Below are positions 41,301 through 52,466 of a DNA stretch of 64,000 nt, piece after piece. The notes under the pieces were generated by a model. The model was not told the DNA's origin. It did no database searches and saw only the letters and a list, made by a program, of their open reading frames with translations. The DNA is from Branchipolynoe longqiensis. Taxonomy: Eukaryota > Annelida > Polychaeta > Phyllodocida > Polynoidae. The DNA lies in contig CM059192.1 of assembly GCA_030323885.1 (NCBI GenBank), positions 67,162,977 through 67,226,976 on the forward strand. Direction: 5' to 3'. How positions within the stretch are numbered: the first letter of the stretch is position 1; every line of letters starts with the position of its first letter. Both the position numbers and the translations under genes were made by a program.

Positions 41301-43604
41301 GAGATTCGGCTCCTGTAACTGTGTTACAAGTTGCTGTCTATACACGAGTGAGATTCGGCTCCTGTAACTGTGATGCAAGTTGCTGTCTACACATGGTGTT
41401 GTTTGTGTTGTGTTGGTGAGATTCGGCTCCTGTAACTGTGTTGTTGCTGTCTACACACGAGTGAGATTCGGCTCCTGTAACTGTGCTACAAGTTGCTGTC
41501 TACACACGAGTGAGATTCGGCCCCTGTAACTGTGCTGCAAGTTGCTGTCTACACATGAGTGAGATTCGGCTCCTGTAACTGTGCTGCAAGTTGCTGTCTA
41601 CACACGAGTGAGATTCGGCTCCTGTAACTGTGCTACAAGTTGCTGTCTACACACGAGTGAGATTCGGCTCCTGTAACTGTGCTACAAGTTGCTGTCTACA
41701 CATGAGTGAGATTCGGCTCCTGTAACTGTGCTGCAAGTTGCTGTCTACACACGAGTGAGATTCGGCTCCTGTAACTGTGCTGCAAGTTGCTGTCTACACA
41801 CGAGTGAGATTCGGCTCCTGTAACTGTGTTACAAGTTGCTGTCTACACACGAGTGAGATTCGGCTCCTGTAACTGTGTTACAAGTTGCTGTCTACACACG
41901 AGTGAGATTCGGCTCCTGTAACTGTGCTGCAAGTTGCTGTCTACACACGAGTGAGATTCGGCTCCTGTAACTGTGCTACAAGTTGCTGTCTACACACGAG
42001 TGAGATTCGGCTCCTGTAACTGTGCTACAAGTTGCTGTCTACACACGAGTGAGATTCGGCTCCTGTAACTGTGCTACAAGTTGCTGTCTACACATGAGTG
42101 AGATTCGGCTCCTGTAACTGTGCTACAAGTTGCTGTCTACACACGAGTGAGATTCGGCTCCTGTAACTGTGTTACAAGTTGCTGTCTACACACGAGTGAG
42201 ATTCGGCTCCTGTAACTGTGCTACAAGTTGCTGTCTACACACGAGTGAGATTCGGCTCCTGTAACTGTGCTACAAGTTGCTGTCTACACACGAGTGAGAT
42301 TCAGCTCCTGTAACTGTGCTACAAGTTGCTGTCTACACACGAGTGAGATTCGGCTCCTGTAACTGTGCTACAAGTTGCTGTCTACACACGAGTGAGATTC
42401 GGCTCCTGTAACTGTGCTGCAAGTTGCTGTCTACACACGAGTGAGATTCGGCTCCTGTAACTGTGCTGCAAGTTGCTGTCTACACACGAGTGAGATTCGG
42501 CTCCTGTAACTGTGCTACAAGTTGCTGTCTACACACGAGTGAGATTCGGCTCCTGTAACTGTGCTACAAGTTGCTGTCTACACACGAGTGAGATTCGGCT
42601 CCTGTAACTGTGTTACAAGTTGCTGTCTACACACGAGTGAGATTCGGCTCCTGTAACTGTGCTACAAGTTGCTGTCTACACACGAGTGAGATTCGGCTCC
42701 TGTAACTGTGCTGCAAGTTGCTGTCTACACATGAGTGAGATTCGGCTCCTGTAACTTTGTGCTGCAAGTGCTGTCTACACACGAGTGAGATTCGCTCCTG
42801 TAACTGTGCTACAAGTTGCTGTCTACACACGAGTGAGATTCGGCTCCTGTAACTGTGTTACAAGTTGCTGTCTACACACGAGTGAGATTCTGCTCCTGTA
42901 ACTGTGTTACAAGTTGCTGTCTACACACGAGTGAGATTCGGCTCCTGTAACTGTGCTACAAGTTGCTGTCTACACACGAGTGAGATTCGGCTCCTGTAAC
43001 TGTGTTACAAGTTGCTGTCTACACACGAGTGAGATTCTGCTCCTGTAACTGTGTTACAAGTTGCTGTCTACACACGAGTGAGATTCAGCTCCTGTAACTG
43101 TGCTACAAGTTGCTGTCTACACATGAGTGAGATTCGGCTCCTGTAACTGTGCTGCAAGTTGCTGTCTACACACGAGTGAGATTCGGCTCCTGTAACTGTG
43201 CTGCAAGTTGCTGTCTACACACGAGTGAGATTCGGCTCCTGTAACTGTGTTACAAGTTGCTGTCTACACACGAGTGAGATTCGGCTCCTGTAACTGTGTT
43301 ACAAGTTGCTGTGTACACACGAGTGAGATTCAGCTCCTGTAACTGTGTTACAAGTTGCTGTCTCCACACAAGTGAGATTCGGCTCCTGTAACTGTGTTAC
43401 AAGTTGCTCCCTACACACGAGTGAGATTCGGCTCCTGTAACTGTGCTACAAGTTGCTGTCTACACACGAGTGAGATTCAGCTCCTGTAACTGTGCTACAA
43501 GTTGCTGTCTACACACGAGTGAGATTCGGCTCCTGTAACTGTGCTACAAGTTGCTGTCTACACACGAGTGAGATTCAGCTCCTGTAACTGTGCTGCAAGT
43601 TGAT
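38384..43604 (+). repeat. 49-bp satellite array, about 106 copies (5.2 kb)
   Basis: The unit is made of GTGAGATTCGGCTCCTGTAA, CTGTGTTACAAGTTGCTGTC and TACACACGA. Three core variants occur: GTTACAAG, GCTGCAAG and GCTACAAG. The first about 1.25 kb uses only the first two; GCTACAAG first appears near 39685 and then dominates. Broken units cluster at 39555-39640, 40270-40560, 41395-41440 and 42756-42795. Intronic relative to the cadherin gene. Confidence 0.97.
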
Positions 43605-43759
43605 GTCGTTTTCATTTGATATTTCCAGTTTGCAATTCAATTAGTCAATTATAATCAATATGCTTTTTTTTTTTAAATGCCAATGTAATCTGCAGAGATG
43701 CTGGTTGTGTCGGCGCTCACTGCTAAATATAGCAATGTTCTGCATGTGTCTCTGTATAG
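43605..43759. other. Unique
   Basis: Nothing recognised. Confidence 0.5.
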
Positions 43760-43913
43760 GGGGCCATTCAAATATTACGTAACACTCAAGGGGATGGCAG
43801 GAGTGTAGGTCAGATCATTATGTGGCGTATGGTCAAGTGTCACGGAGCGTTTCAAGGGGAAGGGGGGGTCAAATTGTGGTGGAAATAGCATTACGTAATA
43901 TTCGAACGGCCCC
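43760..43913. mobile_element. 154-bp MITE with GGGGCCATTCAAATATTACG ends
   Basis: 23-bp ends are inverse with two mismatches (right: TTACGTAATATTCGAACGG, then CCCC). No ORF. Confidence 0.8.
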
Positions 43914-44060
43914 ATCTTGTCTGATCGTCAACTGTATACTATTTGTCAGTGTGCCTGCCGTGTGTTATATGTTGTGTGATGAATGATGTGTAAACCATGT
44001 GTCTCATTGGAGGAAGTTATATATACCGTTATATATAGCGTTGTTATATAACGTTATATA

Positions 44061-44561
44061 TACAGTATATCCTCGTTAAACCAAACTTGAAGGGACCCTA
44101 GAAATTTGTTTGGATTAACCGATCATTGGTTTAACCGAGCTTTGACTTTGACTTTGACTTTGAATAAGTGTGTATTGCACATGTAATATACAATATATGT
44201 GGCCACTTTGATTATTGTATTTTTTAATGTATATACAGTATAACCCCGTTAAACCAAGCTCGGTTAAACCAATCGATCGGTTAATCCAAACTTTTTTTCG
44301 GCAGCCCAGCAAAATACTACCATTTATCATATCAAAAAAGTCTGTGGGGTCTCAGATGACGTTATAACCACATGAAAGTTTGGTTTAACCATACCGGAAG
44401 TGGCCTGGGGTCCGACAATTTTTTGGGGATTAACCGATAATTTGGATTAACCGACTTTGGTTTATATAATAAATGGTAGTATTTTGCTGGGCCACCGAAA
44501 AAAGTTTGGATTAAGCGATCGTTTGGTTTAACCGAGCTTGGTTTAACGGGGTTGTACTGTA
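44061..44561. mobile_element. Pogo/Tigger-like MITEs, one complete and one partial
   Basis: The complete copy at 44236-44559 has ends CAGTATAACCCCGTTAAACC and the inverse, flanked by TA, and is inverted for about 92 bp per arm (through 'gcaaaatactaccattta'). A related left end lies at 44063 (CAGTATATCCTCGTTAAACC). CAGTA..CCTCGTTAA ends are typical of the pogo/Tigger group. Confidence 0.75.
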
Positions 44562-44879
44562 TAGCGTTATTATATATAATGTGTGAACTGTGTTGATTAG
44601 TGCATGCCGACTGTGAGCTACTCACTCCCCATGTGTGTCACTCTGAGTGGTTGTCACACATTATCACAATTAACAGACACTGCCCTACCACAACCCGACC
44701 ACCCGTGCATTACCGCTCAATAGGTTACAATAACTCCTTGCCAGTTATGTCGGACCCCTGGCATTGCTCTCATAAAACCCACGCTCACCTGCTCTATTGG
44801 TGATCTGGATGCATGTGTATAAAGCATAGAGGAAAGGCGATTTAGTTTGTGGGTTATTTTTTATTATAATAAATACCAA
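44562..44879. other. Unique
   Basis: No exon or repeat recognised. Confidence 0.5.
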
Positions 44880-45215
44880 ATATTATTAATATTATTATTA
44901 TTTCGTGGAATTATTATTAGTATTGTATTTCCTGGGTGATTTTATTATAATTATTATTTTTGTATTTTAATATACTTTTTTGAATTATTATTATTATAAT
45001 TATAATTATTATTATTATTATTATCATCACCATTGCCACAATCATCATCATCAACATCAACAACACAACCACAGTCATGATCCCAACCATCATCATCATC
45101 ATAATCATCGCGAGTAACACCATTATCACCAGCACCATCAACATCATTATCATAATCATCATTATTACTACTTCCAACATTATTTGCATGGCTACATTAC
45201 ATCTACCATCTAGAC
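44880..45215. repeat. (ATT)n/(ATC)n trinucleotide tract
   Basis: Compound ATT, TTA, CAT, ATC repeats. Frames read as poly-I/M and are artefacts. Confidence 0.9.
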
Positions 45216-45377
45216 CCAAACACCTACTTCCTTACACGCTCCCATATATACATATATAGATAGAGATATATTATATCACACTGGCTATTCGCACAGCTGC
45301 TGCTCCGCGAAGTATAGCCACCAATACTGTAATTCACAGAGCTGCAATAAGATCAAAGGTGGTCATCAAGACACTTA

Positions 45378-45949
45378 TGGTGCTGTCACATTACGACGCT
45401 TCTCGCCAACAGGCGTCGACCTATGTGATTTTTTGGCGGAACATCGGGATACGTCTGGAAGCATTAGGCGCGTGTTAGGTGCGAGTTGGTATTCGTTGAT
45501 GGATGGTGACGGTCGACGAGGGTCGGCGGCGCGCGTAAGGGGATCGGCAAAGTTTTGTGCTTGCACAAAACTTTCGACGACCGACAACGCGCGACAACCC
45601 GCGGGTGCCAATATTATGGTGACATTAGGAGCACGTCGAGATCGCTGGAATAACGTTATGTGAACGCTAGGCAGACGCAGCACACGTGTGAGGGTCGTTC
45701 CCACACGTTGCGCCAAACTGTTGCTTTGTTGTTTTATGTCCTAGCTACATCTAAGGTCATATCAGGATGGCACAACTTTTTTTTTTTTTTCCACGCGTCG
45801 ATATACGTTACAACAATGTCGGCCGTACGCTACCAACACGTTGCGCTGACGTAGAACTTTTTCCCACCCCGCTGAAATGTTTGACGTGGCTCGACTGTTT
45901 TGTGCGTTGGCGGTGCGCCGGCGAGAAGCATCGTAATATGAGAGCACCA
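45378..45949. mobile_element. MITE with TTA target duplication, nested
   Basis: Ends TGGTGCTGTCACATTACGAC and the inverse (TCGTAATATGAGAGCACCA), flanked by TTA (45375-45377, 45950-45952). The TWA target and end type fit PIF/Harbinger. It is cut by a SINE-A tail. Confidence 0.75.
45720..45768 (-). mobile_element. SINE-A tail, third level of nesting
   Basis: 'tgctttgttgttttatgtcc' and 'acatctaaggtcatatcagg': inverse of the SINE-A 3' end, inside the MITE at 45378-45949. Confidence 0.8.
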
Positions 45950-46429
45950 TTAGTGACAGCCATAACCCTGATGTTTCTGCGGACATATATCCATCAGGCC
46001 AAATTAAAAATATTCAATGTGTAGTGTTTTGTAGGTGACGGATATAAAATGTCACATAATTTAGATACATTTATGTAATTTCTAGTAATTATTTTATTGA
46101 TGGAGCTATTTGATAATAATTTGGAATGGTAAATAGGCTTTGCATGATAAAATGGCATCATTTGTTTCATTACTCCCGTTATACTGTTGTTACTCACATT
46201 ACAAAGTTCAACACTTCTACAAATGTGACACATTTCATGTTCAACTACCTAGTGGGCTTTACAATTCACATGTAATTAACTTGTGCATTAGTTGTTCTCA
46301 AACAATCTATTTCGCAGAGCAAAGCAATACATATTCTGCCGCTAATTCGCAGAGCAAAGCAGTTCTGTGAATGATAATTATTCTTCCGCTAATTCGCAGA
46401 GCAAAGCAGCGCTGCGAATAGCCCCGCCC

Positions 46430-46860
46430 ATAATATATATATATGATGCACATATATGCATGTCTATGCTGCATCACACATGCACCTCACGTGTTGCTCC
46501 AACCTGCCATTAGACTGCCTCTGTGTGTTGTTCACTGAGTTTCTGCACTAAATGGTCATTGTGTATCCATGTGTTTGTCAAACCTATGAACAATCAAGCT
46601 GCCCCTCCCCCCGAACAACAACACCCACCACCACCCCACCCCCTACCCCGAGTGTGTTTGAAATCCAGTCACCATTAACTGGAGTTGTGACTGGAGGGTT
46701 GCTGAAGCAAGCTTTGGTCTCAGTCAGGGGTGTATGACAGACATTGTGAGGGTGGGTTGGATGGTGTTTGAGTGTCACTGTGTGTATATATATATATATC
46801 ATGTTATATATATATATGTATATATATTATGTTATATATATATGTATATATATATATCAT
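46430..46860. repeat. TA tracts around a short unique stretch
   Basis: TA tracts at 46432-46444 and 46785-46858. An AC/CCCC-rich piece lies at 46600-46650. Confidence 0.7.
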
Positions 46861-47523
46861 GCTGTCAGTCACTTAGATGTGACCAGTGCATAGTCTGAGG
46901 CAAGAGAGGATCCTAAATATGCATATGGTGTTGCATGCACGGGTACCTTAGTAACAGGGTACTATCTCCTGCGTTGAATGGCACTAGTCACAAGTGCCAT
47001 TTGAAGTTTCCAGAGTATAAATCATATGGTGTTTCAAAGACAAAATTCAACAGATATAAATCAAATTGGTGTAGTGTTGCCCAGCGGTGAAAACTAGTGT
47101 TAACACACTTATCCGCTATGAGCAGGGCAAATAAATTCATCACACACAAACCGTTAATGGATCATTTAATGGTTAATGGTGTGGGCTCACCCACACCTCA
47201 CCCATCAAAGGATGTTGCCTTTTCTACGTGTAGGGATCCTTGTGAATCCGGACATTCGGCCACTTTATTTGTTATAGTTGATGAACGTCCTTTTGATCAC
47301 ACAAATCAGGGTCCGGTGGGCAGTTTTTGTCGTTGTTTTCTTTCCAGTATTTTGTTTCCATGATTTCAATGGAATTACATAAACATCAATGTCAGTGCAT
47401 GCACATGGTGTTAATGCGTTTGCCGCTGTTCGTACATTGTTACTTATAGCGGCTGACACAGTGACCGCCACCCAACCTAACACCCAACAGTGAATGGACA
47501 CCCAATCACGTACACACCTCCCC
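46861..47523. other. Intron 1, unique
   Basis: No feature supported. Confidence 0.5.
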
Positions 47524-47946
47524 CTAGATAAAAGATTCACCCGGTACTACTTGTAGTAAATGGGTGAAGACCAGCCTTATATAAAAACGGTCGAAAAATC
47601 GGGCTAATGAATTGAGTCGTTATGAGAGCCTAATTTCACAATCTAAGAAGCAACATTTATTCTTTGTATATGTCTTCATGTTTACCCGCTACTTTTGAGT
47701 TGGAAAATATAATAAAACATTTACTTTAATGCAATTTAAAAGTGAAATCGACGGCGTTCTCTGGCCGGCATCTTATCTTTTTGCATTCTCTCCCATTTCA
47801 CCAACTCTTTGCTCATATAAGTAACCATTTGACACTGGTGCCCGGCATTCTACTTCTTGTTCCATACTAACCTATTTTCGCCCGTGTTTACACTACGTTG
47901 TCGTTCACCCGTGTACTACAAGTACCGGGTGAATCTTTTATCTAAC
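47524..47946. mobile_element. MITE with TAGATAAAAGATTCACCCGG ends
   Basis: About 40-bp inverse ends (47524-47565 / 47902-47945). Flanks 'acctccccc' and 'acctctccc' may be an 8-9 bp target duplication, which would suggest hAT. Confidence 0.7.
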
Positions 47947-48544
47947 CTCTCCCCTGTTCCCAGATACCACCCCCCTCCACCCACATCACCCCCCCCCCCA
48001 CCTCTCCCTCCTATCCCACATTGACTGGGCTCAGACACCTGTCAGGCCTGTACATGAGAATGTGTCTTCTCAGCTGAGGGGAAGCTTCACCCAGCACCCC
48101 GACCCCCGTACCAGGATTATATAGGTCACCGCATTGGGCAGAGTCTGAGATTACGTCACTTCCGGGTGCCTCTTTGCGCTGCCCAACCAGGTCCCCAGTC
48201 GCTCCCTGATGAGCGGATTGAATAGCAAGGTTTGTTTTTTGGGGGTTTAAAAAAAAAAATTCTTTACAAATATTTGTTAGTGCAACCAATGGGCACCCTT
48301 CATGTTTTTTGTGCACGGAATTGCTACAGTCAGCAGTAGTTAATTGTACTCAGCTGCCAAGGACATATACTGTTTTTAGAACTACCGAACTCTTTCATCA
48401 CTCCGGTAGCAAATTGCACAATAAGCAACTATCTCCCGCTATAAAGGACATGTGTAGGGTGCCACTGTAGTACTGGATACTCACCACTACGACCCCCCCC
48501 CCACCCCCATATACACACCGTCTCGTAGTCAGCACCGGGAACTA
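47947..48544. other. No gene called
   Basis: C-runs at 47990 and 48490. The minus-strand frame at 48011-48316 was considered and rejected for lack of exon borders or family motifs. Confidence 0.4.
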
Positions 48545-49350
48545 GTGGTCATGATGTGAGAAGTGAGAACTAGTAGTCATGATGTGGGAACTAGTGGTCA
48601 TGATGTGAGAACTAGTAGTCATGATGTGGGAACTAGTGGTCATGATATGGGAACTAGTGGGCCTGAGGCGAGAGCTAGTGGTCATGTGACGAAAACTAGT
48701 GGTCCTGACACAGGAACTAGTGGTCCTGATGCGGGAACTAGTAGACCACTAGTTCCCATGTAATGACCACTAGTTCCCGCATCAGAACCACTAGTTCTGA
48801 TGTCATTACCGCTAGTTCCCGCATCAGATACTAATGCTGGAACTAGTGGTCATCACGTCAGAACTAGTGGTCGTGATGTGGGAACTAGTGGTCATAACAC
48901 GGGAATTAGTGGTCATCACATGGGAACTAGTGCTCCTGATGCGGGAACTAGTGGTCATCACATGGGAACTAGTGGTCCTGATGTGGGAACTAGTGGTCAT
49001 CACATGGGAATTAGTGGTCATCACACAGGAACTAGTGGTCCTGATGTGGGAACTAGTGGTCATCACATGGGAATTAGTGGTCATCACATGGGAACTAGTG
49101 GTCCTGATGTGGGAACTAGTGGTCATCACACAGGAACTAGTGCTCCTGATGCAGGAACTAGTGGTCATCACATGGGAACTAGTAGTCATCACATTGGAAC
49201 TAGTGCTCCTGATGCAGGAACTAGCGGTCATCTCATGGGAAGTAGTGGTCATGATGATGGAACTAAGGGTCATCATGCAAAACTAGTGGTCCTGATGCAG
49301 GAACTAGTGGTCATCACACGGGAACTAGTGGTCATGACACGGGAACCAGC
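48545..49350 (+). repeat. 21-bp ACTAGT minisatellite with an internal inversion
   Basis: About 37 units of GGAACTAGTGGTCATCACATG type; the other main form carries CCTGATG. At about 48745-48830 units appear inverted (CCACTAGTTCCCGCATCAG). The 21-bp period keeps several frames open on both strands, giving G-T-S-G-H-type repeat peptides that I consider artefacts. Confidence 0.95.
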
Positions 49351-49692
49351 AGCAAAGTGGGCTCTCGGAAGTGACATATTCAGGAGGGCAGACAACGGTG
49401 TTATTTGATCAAACAAATAGATGTAACCAAAGTGGATGGGTGACGCCGTGGACTTGAGCCAAGCGCAGGGTGAAGCCCCCCCCCCCCCCATCCCCCTTTG
49501 TGTTTGAAACAATCCGAGCAGAGATAACCCCACCTCAATTGTGGACGTCTTGTGTTTTTGTTTTGTTTTCCGTGCATGCCCTCATTCTACCCATTCAACA
49601 CACACAATCACATCGCATTGCGGAACCACAGATTGTACACACGCAGGTAGGTCAGAGAGGAGTGAAGTGAGAAGTGTGGGGAGGGAGGGGGG
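49351..49692. other. Unique
   Basis: C-run at 49478-49490; nothing else. Confidence 0.5.
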
Positions 49693-50010
49693 AGGGAGGG
49701 ACGGAGTGGTTAGAGTGCCCGCGCTCCATGAGGGAGGTCATTGGATCAATCCCCGGATAGGTCAAACCAAGGACTTAAGAATTACATTTCGCTACCTAGT
49801 CTGATGCTTGGCATTCCTAAGTTAGGGCAAAGGCTAATTGGGTCAATGCCATGATAATGTGACTGAGTGGAATATCATGTCATGATGTCAGTGGTATGGT
49901 ATCCATTGTGTGGCAGCACTATAAAGTAATCATGAGAGCGCAGTGTGACAAGTCAGTGCTCATCTTGATATGATCCCTAATGTTGCCAGGACCTAAAACC
50001 TCAATAAAAA
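49693..50010 (+). mobile_element. SINE-A-like, variant head
   Basis: Head GGACGGAGTGGTTAGAGTGC and the B-box-like GGATCAATCCCC; body and tail follow SINE-A ('cttgatatgatccctaatg'). Confidence 0.8.
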
Positions 50011-50446
50011 CCAAAACACATGTATAAGTACCTACAGTCCTACCTGTCTCCGGTTTCCCCTATCATCAGCGACCACCTCGCTCATCGGACACCTGCTATA
50101 TCAGGACAATATTAGTTTGTTTGTTTATTTTTGTATATAATTATGTAAGTCTGCCACCACTAGATGAGCTACAACAGCCGAGTAATGAATCACATCATCT
50201 GGCACGTGACATGTCCTTCCGACCGTTGTCATGGCAACCAATTCCAGTGATTATCCAGTCAGTGTAACAGCCTGTTGTCGCCTGTCTGATTCCATGGATT
50301 AGCATTTAATGGCTAATTAGCTCTCCAATATTCCTCGTGTTTTTTAGGTAATGATCCTGGAACAGTTATGTGTGGCTATATCACGTGTTGCCACCAATTA
50401 GCTAATTACTGTTTTGGTAATTAACCAATTAATCCCATAATTAGCC
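50011..50446. other. Unique
   Basis: No feature supported. Confidence 0.5.
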
Positions 50447-50449
50447 CCC

Positions 50450-50535
50450 TTAAAGCTGCCTTGTCCGACGAAAGCATCAGCTTTTCGAAACCACAGTATC
50501 TACCTAGATTTGATCTTACAACCACCCTAGATACT
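50450..50535 (+). mobile_element. MITE-A left-end fragment
   Basis: TTAA then AGCTGCCTTGTCCGACGAAA and 'agatttgatcttacaac'. Truncated after about 85 bp. Confidence 0.65.
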
Positions 50536-50740
50536 GTATATATGTGATGTATAACGCATTATACGAGTATAAATGTAAGGGTAACCTGTACATACTGCAT
50601 ATCCTCTGTGTGCATTGGTGACCCCCCCCCCCCCCCCCCCTCTCACAGCTGTCGGGTAAATTGCGGGGCGGGCGCCCCCCTCTCGGCACACACTGGAGGA
50701 CATTGTGTATGGTACGATGTAAGATAAATAATTCACTATA

Positions 50741-51527
50741 TAGGGTATTCACGTGACGTCACAAACCGGATGCGCGGCCATTGTGGCGATATCAACTAGT
50801 AAACATCCCATAGAGTTTGCCTGTATGTGCAGTGGAAAACGTCTATTTCATTCAAAATTAATAGAAATATGGAACCCTAACCGTATACATTTAATATAAT
50901 CTATTCGTTGAATATGTTTTCCATATGTGTACCAAGCGATTTGTTTCTAGGTGGTGTGGTTTTAGAGATATTTCACTTTTTCTGTATGAAGATTGCTCAC
51001 GACCATTGACAATGCCTTGAGTTTGCCGGTACGCGCAGTACAAAACGTCTATTTCATTCAAAATTAATAGAAATCCAGAACCCTAACCTTATAAATTTAA
51101 TAATAATAATATAATCTATTTGTTGAATATGTTTTCTATATGTGTACCAAGCGATTTGTTTTTAGGTGGTGTGGTTTCAGAGATATTTCACTTTTTCTGT
51201 GTGAAGATTGCTCATGACCATTGACAATGCCTTGACTGGCTTGAGTTCGCCGGTACGCGCAGTGCAAAACATTAGTTTTATTCAAAATTAATAGAAATCC
51301 AGAACCCTAACCTTATGAATTTAATATAATCTTATTGGTAAACATGTTTTCTATATGTGTACCAACCGATTTGTTTCTAGGTGGATTAGTTTTATAGATA
51401 TTTCACTTTTTTTGTATGAAGATTGCTCATAGCCATTGAGTTTGCAGTGTGACAGTGTGTTATTATTGTGGTTATTATCGCCACAATGGCCGCACTTCCG
51501 CTTAGTGTGACGTCAGTGCATACCCTA
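50741..51527 (+). mobile_element. R2 element, three internal units
   Basis: Ends TAGGGTATTCACGTGACGTC and the inverse (GACGTCAGTGCATACCCTA), about 50 bp each, including GCGGCCATTGTGGCGATA. Inside are three copies of a 206-224 bp unit ('gccggtacgcgcagt', 'gtaccaagcgatttgtttct', 'tttctgtatgaagattgctc') starting near 50815, 51021 and 51245. Confidence 0.85.
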
Positions 51528-51867
51528 TCTACGACAACGAGTGTGACGGTGGCCAAAAGTAATTATGTCCTGGCGTAACCATAAACATATATCCAGGCTT
51601 CATACGCAGAGTAGCAATAACATAAAGGTACCGTCACAAATCTAAACAAACCTAACGATCAGTTACGATTTAACTTCCATAATGTCACGACCTGAGCCTG
51701 CAGTATCTATTTGTTACCTCCCACTCACCCTACAACTCGGGGGTGGGGGGGGGGGGGCTCTCCCAATCATTACGGCTCAGAGTCAAAGGTAGAGCCTGGA
51801 GGGTCATATCTGTGAATGTTGTATATGCATTAAGAAAGTACAAAAGTTGAATACCTGGAGTTATTTA
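51528..51867. other. Unique, G-run
   Basis: G-run at 51740-51757. No exon seen. Confidence 0.5.
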
Positions 51868-51911
51868 TTGTGTGCGAGCTACCCTGTAGATATAGGGTAG
51901 ATTGCACACAA
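51868..51911. other. Hairpin 1
   Basis: TTGTGTGCGAGCTACCCT pairs with AGGGTAGATTGCACACAA around a short loop. Confidence 0.8.
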
Positions 51912-51915
51912 AGTG

Positions 51916-51947
51916 TCAAAGGGTCAACTTGCAAGTTGACCCTTTGA
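51916..51947. other. Hairpin 2: perfect 32-bp palindrome
   Basis: TCAAAGGGTCAACTTG followed at once by its exact inverse, no loop. It lies 4 bp after hairpin 1. Confidence 0.9.
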
Positions 51948-52242
51948 AGTAATATATTAACATATATCCTAGTAGATACTGCATTAGTTGGTCCAGACAG
52001 AGTAATGAGTATGTGGTTACACTGAAAGTTTACACATAAACCGTTGTGACTTACTAGGGTGACTATTTGGACAAATTATCTAATCAGAAATAACTGAAAT
52101 CTATTGTTCGCTTTGTCCTAATAAAGCTTGTGTCCACTGTACCTGCCTTGTCGTGTTGTGAATTATATACATGTATATATATATATGTATATATATATAA
52201 TTAAACATGTGCTGATGCTTAGAAGGAATACTAAGTTAATTT

Positions 52243-52457
52243 TAATTTAAGCCTGTCACTGCTGAACCAGGTAAGGTACAGCCTTTCGAGTTGCAAGCAA
52301 AAAACTAATGTTTCCTGTTGTCGCTTCAAGCGTCTCTGAAGTCGAAGATATAAAGTTACTTCTGACTAAAAGTAACGTAGATTATAACAGCTACACGAAT
52401 TTATTTATCTAAAATAATATGGCAAAAGATCAAATCTATCGGACTAAGCTACTTTAA
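52243..52457 (+). mobile_element. MITE-A, diverged right half
   Basis: 'gcctgtcactgctgaacc' and 'aaagttacttctgactaaaa' lead to the end 'cggactaagctactttaa'. Confidence 0.55.
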
Positions 52458-52466
52458 GAACAATTA

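Larger units (their letters stand above)
45281..46426. mobile_element. Outer element with GGCTATTCGCA ends, hosting a nested MITE
   Basis: Left GGCTATTCGCACAGCTGCTG and right CAGCGCTGCGAATAGCC are inverse. 'ttcgcagagcaaagcag' is repeated at the right end (46310, 46346, 46393). Confidence 0.6.

Noticed and set aside
38384..43604. CRISPR-like regular repetition
   Set aside because: Units are contiguous with no unique spacers, and the surroundings are eukaryotic; it is a satellite array.
45375..45716. 113-codon minus-strand and 76-codon plus-strand ORFs
   Set aside because: Lie wholly inside a MITE with inverted ends; GC-rich composition explains the open frames.
48011..48316. 101-codon minus-strand ORF
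   Set aside because: Frame looks non-repetitive but has no domain motif, no splice borders and a homopolymer-encoded stretch; not enough support.
48800..49408. 202-codon and overlapping 150-codon ORFs of G-T-S-G-H and E-L-V-V-I-T repeats
   Set aside because: The 21-bp period leaves several frames open on both strands at once, which is the signature of a tandem array rather than a gene.
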